Part shown: piece after piece, positions 26,931-34,729 of the stretch | Layout of the letters: the number at the start of each line of letters is the position of its first letter | Position numbering within the stretch: the stretch's first letter is position 1 | Assembly (NCBI GenBank): GCA_002353575.1 | Contig: DEJQ01000026.1 | Span: forward strand, 62,001-126,000 | Direction: 5' to 3' | Source: Prevotellaceae bacterium UBA2744 | GTDB lineage: Bacteria; Bacteroidota; Bacteroidia; Bacteroidales; Bacteroidaceae | DNA: 64,000 bases | Position numbers and translations under genes: made by a program | The notes under the pieces: model-generated | The model's database searches: none | Seen by the model: the letters and a program-made list of their open reading frames with translations, nothing else | What the model was told of the DNA's origin: nothing

Positions 26931-28667
26931 ATGATGTATCGTACTATTCACGAGAATATCAAGAAGGTGATGGCGGGCGTCATCTTTGCGGCTGGTATGC
27001 TTGCCGGCTGCAATGAAAAGCCTGCCGCCGACCTCGTCGTCTATGGCAAGATATTCACTTCCGAGAACAACCAGGTGGCAGAGGCTTTCGCTGTGAAGGA
27101 CGGCAAGTATGTCTATGTTGGCGACAAGGCTGGAGCCGAAGCCTTTGTGGAAGAGGGAAAGACCAAGGTCGTGGACTACACCGGCAAGGGACTTGTGATG
27201 CCCGGCTGCGGCAATGGTCACGCCCACTATATGCTGGGACATGCCCTCAAGACCATCGGCACCGTGGTTGGCTATGATGACAGTCCGGAGAAATTCCTGA
27301 AGGAAATTGTTCCCGCAGCAGTGAAAAAGGCAAGAGACACAGGAGCCACGTCGGTGTTCGGCCAAGGCTGGAATTTCCTCGCCTTCAAGAATCACATACC
27401 TACACGCCATGAACTGGATGCCATCTGCAACGACATCCCCATGTACTTTCTGGACGACGAATGTCACAAGGCACTTGCCAACACCGTCCTGCTGAAGAAG
27501 GCAGGTATCATAAAGGCAGACGGCACGGCTGGCAAGACAGAGATACGCGGCGGTGAGATCGGAGTAGATGCCAACGGCATTCCCACAGGCTTCCTGTCGG
27601 AGCAGGCACAGACATACGTGCGTTCCTTTTTAGACAATGACAATCTCTACAGCCTTGAAAGGGCTACAGCCAACCTGGCAGACATCGAGCAGCAGCTGTT
27701 GTCAGAGGGCTACACCATGTACCACGAAGGATGGGGAAACTACTTCGTCAACACCAATTACTATCAGGCAGTCCAGCAACAGGACAAGGCAGGCAAGCTG
27801 CACTTCGTATTGGGGCTGCCGTATGAGATAGAGAGTTGGATGGACATGGACGAGGCACTGGACAGAGCTGCCGATGCAAAAAAGTTCGCTTCCACTCGCG
27901 TTAAGCCCTACTGGGTCAAAATACTCTTCGACGGCACAGTGGAAAGCGGAACCGGAATAGTCGAACCGCCCTACCCCGACGGTCATCAGGGAATAGCCAA
28001 CTGGACGGAAGAGGAACTGACGGAGCTGACGCGCAAGGCTAATGCCAGAGGCCTGACAATGCACGTACATGTCATGGGAAACAAAGGCGTCAATCATGTT
28101 GTCAACGCCTTCGTCAACGGCGGCAAGGACGAGATGCGCAATGCGATGGTACACGTCTATAGCGTCAGCGAGGCGGACTATCAGCGTATGGCAGACCACA
28201 ACATACAGGTTGCTGCAGGCTTGCTGTGGCACCATGCCGACAATGCAACACAAGAAGAACTGCTTCGCACACTTCCTGAAGGTATGAAGGACAAGGGCTA
28301 TCCGATGAAATCCTTCTTCGACCACGGCGTCAACGTCGCGTCACACTCCGACTTCCCTGCGCTGAGTGGCAGTCCCGACGATCCGTTCAGCATTATGGAG
28401 ATAGCTCTTACAGGTGTTTACCAACCCGAAAACGGGAAACCCTGGTGGACGGAAGAACTGCTCACCCGCGAGCAGGCCCTTACCGCCCTGACCATCAACG
28501 TCGCCAGGCAGATGTTCCTGGAGGATGAGCGTGGCAGCATCAAGACAGGCAAGTATGCCGACTTCCTCCTGCTCAACCAGGACGTGCTGACCTGTCCTGT
28601 CAACCGGATTCATGCCACCAGACCATCAGCCACCTATTTCGAGGGAAAGAAAGTATTCTCTATGTAA
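26931..28667 (+). CDS. YtcJ-like amidohydrolase, lipoprotein
   Basis: The product has 578 residues from ATG 26931 (ATG 26934 is equally possible). The lipobox MLAGC places the lipid Cys at residue 27. The amidohydrolase_3 fold is shown by MPGCGNGHAHYML (HxH metal ligands), LTMHVHVMGNKGVN and the C-terminal ASHSDFPALSG (His/Asp metal site), then NVARQMFLEDERGSIKTGKYADFLLL, the usual closing motif. A metal-dependent C-N hydrolase acting in the periplasm. Its pairing with the lipoprotein esterase suggests sequential attack on an ester- and amide-containing substrate; that is inference. Confidence 0.9.
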   Translation: MMYRTIHENIKKVMAGVIFAAGMLAGCNEKPAADLVVYGKIFTSENNQVAEAFAVKDGKYVYVGDKAGAEAFVEEGKTKVVDYTGKGLVMPGCGNGHAHYMLGHALKTIGTVVGYDDSPEKFLKEIVPAAVKKARDTGATSVFGQGWNFLAFKNHIPTRHELDAICNDIPMYFLDDECHKALANTVLLKKAGIIKADGTAGKTEIRGGEIGVDANGIPTGFLSEQAQTYVRSFLDNDNLYSLERATANLADIEQQLLSEGYTMYHEGWGNYFVNTNYYQAVQQQDKAGKLHFVLGLPYEIESWMDMDEALDRAADAKKFASTRVKPYWVKILFDGTVESGTGIVEPPYPDGHQGIANWTEEELTELTRKANARGLTMHVHVMGNKGVNHVVNAFVNGGKDEMRNAMVHVYSVSEADYQRMADHNIQVAAGLLWHHADNATQEELLRTLPEGMKDKGYPMKSFFDHGVNVASHSDFPALSGSPDDPFSIMEIALTGVYQPENGKPWWTEELLTREQALTALTINVARQMFLEDERGSIKTGKYADFLLLNQDVLTCPVNRIHATRPSATYFEGKKVFSM

Positions 28668-28717
28668 GCGACTATATGGAATTAGGCAGGCAGTATGTTC
28701 CATCCATATAATCGTTG

Positions 28718-28725
28718 TATCTTTA
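28718..28725 (+). promoter_or_regulatory. Promoter-like -7 element upstream of the RhuM/S24 hybrid
   Basis: TATCTTTA, one base off TAnnTTTG, 18 bp before ATG 28743. It supports starting the downstream gene at 28743. Confidence 0.4.
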
Positions 28726-28742
28726 CGTGCAGAATCGGAACT

Positions 28743-29519
28743 ATGAACGACATACAGACCATACAAAGCAAGACAAGCGACACTAACGGCGAGATAGTGA
28801 TGTATCAGCCCGACGAGACCATCCGCCTGGAGGTTCGCCTGGGTGAAGATACCGTGTGGCTTACTCAGCAGCAGATGGCGGACCTGGGCATCAGTCACGG
28901 AGACATCCTGATGGTGGAGATGGGACGGTGGCCGCAGGACGGCGACACGGTGCTGGCGTACGTGAACGACGAGGTGACGGTAAAGTCGTACTTCATAGCG
29001 AGCGACGGCTCTCACTGGCTGGTGCCGAATAATGAGAAGAAGAATTATAAGGCTATATCGATCGACAAGGCTGAGAAAGTGAATATAGGCGGCGTAGTGG
29101 TGGCTACGTTCAAGCGGAGCGTGAGGGCTTCGTACAGGAAGTGTGAGGAGGTGGTGAAGCGAACGTTAGAGACGGAAGAGCCCGAGCCGGAGATAAGCGA
29201 ACAGAAAGTGGGCTATGCCATAAGGAGTGTTGCCACGATTGTGAATACGAAGCGGCAATGGTATGCGGTGTATGGAATGATGGTGAACTACAACGTGATA
29301 AGCGAGGGCGACTATGAGGGGTTCTGCGAGAGGGTGAGACAGGAGGTGCCCAACCACCAGAATCTGCCTACGGTGGCAGAGCTGCAGCGAGTGGCGGTGA
29401 TGAGTTTCGTAAAGCCCGTGAGACAGTGGACTGTTGACTATGCTCCCGTGACGGGCAAGCGATTCAAGGACTATAAGAATATAGCCCTGCAGACGGAGAA
29501 GCTGCTGCTGGAGAAATAG
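28743..29519 (+). CDS. Hybrid protein: RhuM-like N-terminus joined to an S24/LexA-like domain lacking the serine
   Basis: The product has 258 residues. Residues 17-48 (GEIVMYQPDETIRLEVRL, TVWLTQQQMADL) match the N-terminus of RhuM/virulence-type proteins. From residue 50, GISHGDILMVEMGRW, DGDTVLAYVNDEVTVKSY and HWLVPNNEKKNYKAI match the second half of a LexA/UmuD-type S24 peptidase domain, including the Lys of the Ser-Lys pair (K81), but the preceding GDSM-type serine segment is missing. Residues 150-258 are an unfamiliar helical domain. It is probably not a working protease. Upstream residues from 28695 are excluded because the promoter lies there. It could be a recombination relic or a new regulator. 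Confidence 0.75.
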   Translation: MNDIQTIQSKTSDTNGEIVMYQPDETIRLEVRLGEDTVWLTQQQMADLGISHGDILMVEMGRWPQDGDTVLAYVNDEVTVKSYFIASDGSHWLVPNNEKKNYKAISIDKAEKVNIGGVVVATFKRSVRASYRKCEEVVKRTLETEEPEPEISEQKVGYAIRSVATIVNTKRQWYAVYGMMVNYNVISEGDYEGFCERVRQEVPNHQNLPTVAELQRVAVMSFVKPVRQWTVDYAPVTGKRFKDYKNIALQTEKLLLEK

Positions 29520-29542
29520 AGAAACTCGCGCAAAAACACGCA

Positions 29543-29572
29543 GGCGGCAGAATGTTTTTCCGTCGCCTTTTT
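29543..29572 (+). terminator. Weak terminator after the hybrid gene
   Basis: GGCG (29543-29546) pairs with CGCC (29564-29567), with an extra G-T pair and inner C-G pairs, followed by TTTTT. Confidence 0.4.
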
Positions 29573-29716
29573 CCAGCCCTGCCTTTGCGTCGTCGTCCCA
29601 TCTAAAAACCCGCAGAAAAGGCATGGGGGGGACTGAAAGCTATGCAGCTGGTGAATTTCAAGTAGAAAAACACCCGAAATGCTACATCTGTATGCTAAAA
29701 AAAGACTAAGATTACT
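29573..29716. other. Intergenic stretch, no gene seen
   Basis: Contains a run of seven G (about 29626) and no coding-like frame. Confidence 0.4.
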
Positions 29717-29724
29717 TATTTTTG
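29717..29724 (+). promoter_or_regulatory. Extra -7-like element upstream of acpP
   Basis: TATTTTTG followed by C, 83 bp upstream of the main acpP promoter. It might be a second acpP promoter or start a short RNA; no -33 partner was found. Confidence 0.35.
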
Positions 29725-29775
29725 CACATTTTAGAACCCACCTGTGCAATTTTAATACATTTTTAGAGAATATTC

Positions 29776-29807
29776 TTGTTTAATTAGACTTTAAATTCAT
29801 ACCTTTG
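29776..29807 (+). promoter_or_regulatory. Promoter for acpP-fabF-rnc
   Basis: TTG at 29776-29778 and perfect TACCTTTG at 29800-29807, spacing 21 bp. The resulting leader is about 125 nt and AT-rich. Confidence 0.7.
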
Positions 29808-29939
29808 CACCGAAGAAAGCGTAAAAGCAAGTCTCTCAAATCGGCACAAACCGCATAAACAGAGGGACGGACATGAAAAAAGGATAGTAATCATTAAGAG
29901 ATAAACAATATTTAATTAATAACTAAAAAAAATTAGATT

Positions 29940-30176
29940 ATGTCTGAAATTGAATCAAGAGTTAAATCTATTATCGTAGATAAGCTTAACGTAGATGAGG
30001 CTGATGTAAAGCCAGAAGCATCTTTCACTAACGACCTCGGCGCTGACTCACTTGACACCGTTGAGCTCATCATGGAATTTGAGAAGGCATTCGGTATCAA
30101 CATTCCTGACGATCAGGCAGAGAAGATCAGCACTGTAGGTGATGCAATCGCATACATCGAGTCTAACGCAAAATAA
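29940..30176 (+). CDS. acpP: Acyl carrier protein
   Basis: The product has 78 residues, acidic, with the phosphopantetheine attachment site DLGADSLDTVELIM (Ser37). It carries growing acyl chains in type II fatty-acid synthesis. It is followed by fabF and rnc, a conserved order, but separated from fabF by a 130-bp gap holding a large inverted repeat that could set the ratio of ACP to FabF. Confidence 0.98.
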   Translation: MSEIESRVKSIIVDKLNVDEADVKPEASFTNDLGADSLDTVELIMEFEKAFGINIPDDQAEKISTVGDAIAYIESNAK

Positions 30177-30188
30177 GTAGATTCTACT

Positions 30189-30288
30189 ATTACCATTTAC
30201 TATTTTGGGTTTTGCCGGAGGCGCACGTGTAAGATACAGGTGCATATTGAGCGGCAAGACAGATGAAATAGTAAATGGTAATTTTTTT
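30189..30288 (+). repeat. Nested inverted repeat between acpP and fabF, terminator/attenuator-like
   Basis: Arms attaccatttactattt (30189-30205) and its exact complement at 30266-30282 form a 17-bp stem, followed by TTTTTTT to 30288. The 60-nt interior folds again through TTGCCG/CGGCAA (30212-30217, 30252-30257) and GCAC/GTGC (30223-30226, 30240-30243). The T-run makes it terminator-like; a small mobile hairpin element is the alternative. Confidence 0.65.
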
Positions 30289-30305
30289 AAAAGCATTTAC
30301 ACACA

Positions 30306-31571
30306 ATGGAATTAAAAAGAGTTGTTGTAACAGGTCTTGGCGCAATCACTCCACTGGGTCTCACAGTTGAGGAGACATGGGAAAACATCAAGAACGGAAA
30401 GAGCGGCGCTGCACCCATCACCCACTTTGACGCATCGCAGTTTAAGACTCAGTTCGCATGCGAGGTGAAGGGTTTCGACCCGAACAATTACATAGACCGC
30501 AAGGAAAGCCGTAAGATGGACCTCTATACCATCTTTGCCCTGGCAGCAGCCAAGCAGGCTATCGCAGACTCAGGTATCGCAGGCGAGGGTATTGACAAGA
30601 ACGAAGTAGGAGTAGTGCTTGGTGTAGGTATCGGCGGTATCCACACCTTCGAGGAGGAAGCCGGCAACTACGCACTCAACGGTCCGCAGTTGGGTCCGAA
30701 GTATAACCCGTTCTTCATCCCGAAGATGATTGCCGACATCGCTGCCGGATTCATCAGCATCGAGAATGGTTTCCACGGTCCTAACTTCACAACCACTTCT
30801 GCCTGTGCATCTTCAACCAACGCTCTGGCTGACGCATTCAACCTGATTCGTCTGGGCAAGGCAAACGCTATCATCACAGGTGGTTCCGAAGCTGCCATCT
30901 GGCCATCGGGCGTGGGCGGCTTCAACGCAATGAAGGCTCTCTCCACCCGCAACGACGAGCCCGAGAAGGCAAGCCGTCCGTTCAGCGCAAGCCGCGACGG
31001 ATTCGTCATGGGCGAAGGTGCTTGTATCCTCGTACTTGAGGAACTGGAACACGCTAAGGCACGCGGTGCAAAGATCTATGCCGAGGTTGCAGGTTGCGGC
31101 ATGTCGGCTGACGCTTACCACATTACAGCAAGCCACCCGGAAGGACTTGGAGCAAAACTCGTGATGGAGCGCGCACTGAAGGATGCAGAGATGACTCCTG
31201 CAGACATCGACTATATCAACGTTCACGGTACTTCTACTCACGTAGGCGACATCTCTGAGGTGAAGGCTATCAAGGAAGTTTTTGGTGACGCAGCATACAA
31301 ACTGAACATCAGTTCTACGAAGTCAATGACAGGTCACCTGCTGGGTGCTGCCGGGGCTGTGGAGGCTATGTTCAGCATATTGTCTGTAAAGAACGACATC
31401 GTGCCGCCTACCATCAACCACGACGAAGCCGACAAGGATGAGGAGATTGACTATAGTCTAAACTTCACATTCAACAAGGCTCAGAAGCGCACCGTACGTG
31501 CTGCACTCAGCAACACATTCGGTTTCGGTGGTCACAATGCTTGTGCTATCTTCAAGAAGTACGAAGGCTAA
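30306..31571 (+). CDS. fabF: Beta-ketoacyl-ACP synthase II
   Basis: The product has 421 residues. TTTSACASSTNALADAF holds the catalytic Cys (about residue 167), NVHGTSTHVGD the first His and SMTGHLLGAAGAVEAM the second. It elongates acyl-ACP by decarboxylative condensation with malonyl-ACP. It is downstream of acpP, past a hairpin that may reduce read-through, and 21 bp upstream of the rnc fusion gene. Confidence 0.97.
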   Translation: MELKRVVVTGLGAITPLGLTVEETWENIKNGKSGAAPITHFDASQFKTQFACEVKGFDPNNYIDRKESRKMDLYTIFALAAAKQAIADSGIAGEGIDKNEVGVVLGVGIGGIHTFEEEAGNYALNGPQLGPKYNPFFIPKMIADIAAGFISIENGFHGPNFTTTSACASSTNALADAFNLIRLGKANAIITGGSEAAIWPSGVGGFNAMKALSTRNDEPEKASRPFSASRDGFVMGEGACILVLEELEHAKARGAKIYAEVAGCGMSADAYHITASHPEGLGAKLVMERALKDAEMTPADIDYINVHGTSTHVGDISEVKAIKEVFGDAAYKLNISSTKSMTGHLLGAAGAVEAMFSILSVKNDIVPPTINHDEADKDEEIDYSLNFTFNKAQKRTVRAALSNTFGFGGHNACAIFKKYEG

Positions 31572-31592
31572 AACAAATAAGTACTGACGACC

Positions 31593-33113
31593 ATGGACAA
31601 CCTGGGCTCATTACTGATAGATAAAGTAAGGCTTCTTTTCCGCAAGGAGAAGAAGCCTTATTGCATCCTTAAAAATATAATGGGGTTCTATCCACACAAT
31701 ATGGAACTGTACCATCTGGCACTGAAACACAAGAGCATCGCCTTCCATGACAGGCAGGAACACGGGAAACTCGACTACAAGTCATCGCTCAACAACGAGC
31801 GTCTGGAATTTCTGGGCGATGCCGTGCTGGGAGCCATCGTGGCCGACATCCTATACAAGAAATACGGAACGCAGCAGGAGGGGTTTCTGACAATGCTACG
31901 CAGTAAGATTGTGTGCAGAAACTCGCTGAATAAGATAGCCGTCGAACTGGGTATCAACAAATTTCTTCTGCACGCCGGAGATGTGTATCAGGCACACAAC
32001 AGCTACATAAACGGCAATGCCTTCGAAGCCCTCTGCGGAGCTATCTACCTGGACCGCGGCTACAAACTATGCTATCAGTTCATAGAGAAAGAAGTCATCG
32101 AGAAACATCTGGACATAGAGGAACTCGTCGAGAACTCGCAGAACAATAAAAGCAAACTGATAGAATGGTGTCAGAAGAACCAGTACAAAGTGCAATTCGC
32201 ATATAATGAGTTGCGCGGGCGTACGGGTTCAGTATTCAGTTGCAAAGTATATATCGAAGGCATAGAATGCGGGCACGGAAAGGGGTACAAGAAGAAGGAC
32301 AGCGACCAGAACGCATGCAAGAGTGCTTTGCAGTCGCTGAGAAACACCCCAGAACTTAAGCTGCGCATCGCAAAGGTAGTAGAAGAAAGAATCTTGAAAG
32401 CAAAACAACAATCAAACCACGACAAGGCAATGGCAAAGATAGCAGGCCGCAAGACCATAGTCTTCGACCTCGACGGCACTCTGATGGACACGTTGCAGGA
32501 CCTCTACCTAAGCACCAACTACGCCCTGCGAACATGCAACTATCCGGAACGCACACTCGAAGAGATCCGTTCATTTGTGGGCAACGGAGTTAAGCTGCTC
32601 ATCGAACGTGCTATGCCAAAAGAAATAACGACGGTAGAAAGCGAAGAGAACAAGGCTGCCTTTGACCGCTGCTTCAACACCTTCAGGGAATACTACATCA
32701 AGCACTGCCAGGACAATACAAAGCTCTACGACGGCATCGACACCCTGCTGCACAATCTGAAGAACGCAGGCTACAGGATGGCAATAGTATCGAACAAGCT
32801 GCAGGCTGGAGTGACGGAACTCTACGAACAGTGGTTCAAGGACACCATCGAAGTAGCCGTCGGCGAGAGTCAGGAAGTGCGTAAGAAACCTGCACCCGAC
32901 ATGGTGGAACTAGCACTGCAGAAAATGGGAGTCAGCAAGGACGACGCCGTGTATGTAGGCGACTCGGATGTGGACATCATGACGGCCAAGAACTCAAACC
33001 TGCCATGCATATCGGTGCTGTGGGGATTCCGCTCAAAGGACTTCCTGATAGAAAACGGAGCTACAATAACTGTTAAAAAGCCCGATGAAATCATGAATAT
33101 TCTGTCAAACTGA
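31593..33113 (+). CDS. rnc: Ribonuclease III fused to a HAD (phosphoglycolate phosphatase-like) hydrolase
   Basis: The product has 506 residues, about 200 longer than a normal RNase III. Residues 1-175 are the nuclease domain, with NNERLEFLGDAVLG (67-80) and NAFEALCGAIYLDRG (142-156) supplying the metal-binding acids. A double-stranded-RNA-binding domain follows (about 186-252). After a basic linker (253-286) comes a complete HAD domain: VFDLDGTLMDT (D292/D294), IVSNKLQ, VRKKPAPD and YVGDSDVDI, all four motifs intact. The frame is continuous with no stop or shift. Met280 (32430) could give a separate HAD product by internal initiation. Genes acpP-fabF-rnc are a conserved trio, so the fusion partner is the novelty. 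Confidence 0.93.
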   Translation: MDNLGSLLIDKVRLLFRKEKKPYCILKNIMGFYPHNMELYHLALKHKSIAFHDRQEHGKLDYKSSLNNERLEFLGDAVLGAIVADILYKKYGTQQEGFLTMLRSKIVCRNSLNKIAVELGINKFLLHAGDVYQAHNSYINGNAFEALCGAIYLDRGYKLCYQFIEKEVIEKHLDIEELVENSQNNKSKLIEWCQKNQYKVQFAYNELRGRTGSVFSCKVYIEGIECGHGKGYKKKDSDQNACKSALQSLRNTPELKLRIAKVVEERILKAKQQSNHDKAMAKIAGRKTIVFDLDGTLMDTLQDLYLSTNYALRTCNYPERTLEEIRSFVGNGVKLLIERAMPKEITTVESEENKAAFDRCFNTFREYYIKHCQDNTKLYDGIDTLLHNLKNAGYRMAIVSNKLQAGVTELYEQWFKDTIEVAVGESQEVRKKPAPDMVELALQKMGVSKDDAVYVGDSDVDIMTAKNSNLPCISVLWGFRSKDFLIENGATITVKKPDEIMNILSN

Positions 33114-33121
33114 CAAATATG

Positions 33122-33153
33122 TTTGCAAATTAACACACAAAGCACTAAATTTG
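33122..33153 (+). promoter_or_regulatory. Promoter for the GH3 operon
   Basis: TTTG at 33122-33125 and TAAATTTG at 33146-33153 with a 20-bp gap. It lies 24 bp upstream of ATG 33177, so the in-frame start at 33123 is rejected. Confidence 0.65.
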
Positions 33154-33176
33154 ACTGCAAAAACCAATATAATGTG

Positions 33177-34715
33177 ATGAATACCACACAAGTCCTTAAT
33201 AATCTTTACTTCAAAAATCGCCAGAGAGCGATTGCACGTTATGCATCCCAAGCAGAGAAAATACAACGCCGCATCCTAAAAAAACTGATACATGCAGCAC
33301 GAAATACCGAATGGGGCAAAACCCACGACTACGACAAGACGGAAACCTACGAGGAGTTCATAAGCAAGGTGCCCGTAAACACTTACGAAGAACTGAAGGG
33401 CTATATCCAGAGGATGCGCGAGGGAGAAGCTAACGTACTGTGGAAAGGACGTGTAAGGTGGTTTGCGAAATCATCAGGAACTACCAACGACAAGTCGAAA
33501 TTCATCCCTGTAAGCAAAGACGGACTGAAAAGGATGCACTACATGGGTCCCCGTGACTGCGTGAGCTGCTACCTGAAGATAAACCCGAAGAGCAACATAC
33601 TGCACGGAAAAAGTCTCATACTCGGCGGCAGTCACACACCGAACCTGAACACCCCGAAGAGTCTGGTGGGCGACCTCAGTGCCATTCTCATCGAGAACGC
33701 ACCGAGGGTGGTGAACCTGACCCGCATTCCCAACAAGCGAATTGCACTGATGAGCGACTTCGACAAGAAGCGCGAGAGAATAGCCGAGGCAGCCAAGAAC
33801 ATGAACGTCACTAACATAAGCGGCGTACCATCGTGGATGCTGAGTGTGCTGAACAAGGTGATGGAGAAGAAGGGGACGGACAACATAGCCGACGTGTGGC
33901 CGAACCTCGAAGTGTTCTTCCACGGAGGCGTAGCCTTCAACCCCTACCGCGAGACGTATAACAGCATCATCCGCAGCGACAAGATGCATTATATGGAGAC
34001 ATACAATGCCAGCGAGGGATTCTTTGGCATACAGAACGACCTCAGCGACCCTGCCATGCTTCTGATGATCGACTACGACGTGTTTTACGAATTCTGTCCG
34101 ATGGATGACATGGGCGATGACGGCTACCCGAAGCCCAATGCACACATCGTGCCGCTTTGGGGCATTGAAACCGGCAAAAACTATGCCATGCTCATCAGCA
34201 CCTCATGCGGACTGTGGAGATACCTGATTGGCGACACAGTGAGGTTCACACAGAAGAATCCTTATAAATTCACCATCACAGGCAGAACAAAGCATTTCAT
34301 CAATGCCTTCGGCGAAGAACTGATTGTGGATAATGCCGAGAAAGGACTCCTGCAGGCATGTGTCGCAACCGGCGCCCAGGTACGGGAATACACTGCGGCT
34401 CCTATCTTCATGGATGCCAATGCCAAGTGCCGCCACCAGTGGATTATCGAGTTCTCGAAGGAACCAGGCAACGTAGAGAACTTCGGAATGATTCTCGACC
34501 GCTCGCTCCAGGCCCTGAATTCCGACTACGAGGCAAAACGATATAAGAATGTGACCCTGCAGCCGCTGGAAATCATCACAGCACGCGAAGGACTCTTTGA
34601 CGACTGGCTGCGCTCGAAGGGAAAACTGGGCGGACAACATAAGATTCCGCGCCTGAGCAATAGCCGGCAGTACATAGAGGAGCTGTTGGAGATGAACAAG
34701 AAAGAAGCGGAGTGA
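33177..34715 (+). CDS. GH3-family acyl-adenylate/amido-synthetase-like protein
   Basis: The product has 512 residues. KSSGTTNDKSKFIPV is the ATP-binding loop (motif I), the segment METYNASEGFFG corresponds to motif II, and LWRYLIGDTVRFT to motif III of the ANL-like GH3 fold. Plant GH3 enzymes join amino acids to jasmonate or auxin; the bacterial role is unknown. The following lipoprotein gene begins within or just after its stop (GTGA overlap), so a shared function is possible. Confidence 0.88.
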   Translation: MNTTQVLNNLYFKNRQRAIARYASQAEKIQRRILKKLIHAARNTEWGKTHDYDKTETYEEFISKVPVNTYEELKGYIQRMREGEANVLWKGRVRWFAKSSGTTNDKSKFIPVSKDGLKRMHYMGPRDCVSCYLKINPKSNILHGKSLILGGSHTPNLNTPKSLVGDLSAILIENAPRVVNLTRIPNKRIALMSDFDKKRERIAEAAKNMNVTNISGVPSWMLSVLNKVMEKKGTDNIADVWPNLEVFFHGGVAFNPYRETYNSIIRSDKMHYMETYNASEGFFGIQNDLSDPAMLLMIDYDVFYEFCPMDDMGDDGYPKPNAHIVPLWGIETGKNYAMLISTSCGLWRYLIGDTVRFTQKNPYKFTITGRTKHFINAFGEELIVDNAEKGLLQACVATGAQVREYTAAPIFMDANAKCRHQWIIEFSKEPGNVENFGMILDRSLQALNSDYEAKRYKNVTLQPLEIITAREGLFDDWLRSKGKLGGQHKIPRLSNSRQYIEELLEMNKKEAE

Positions 34716-34729
34716 ACATAAGGAAAAAG

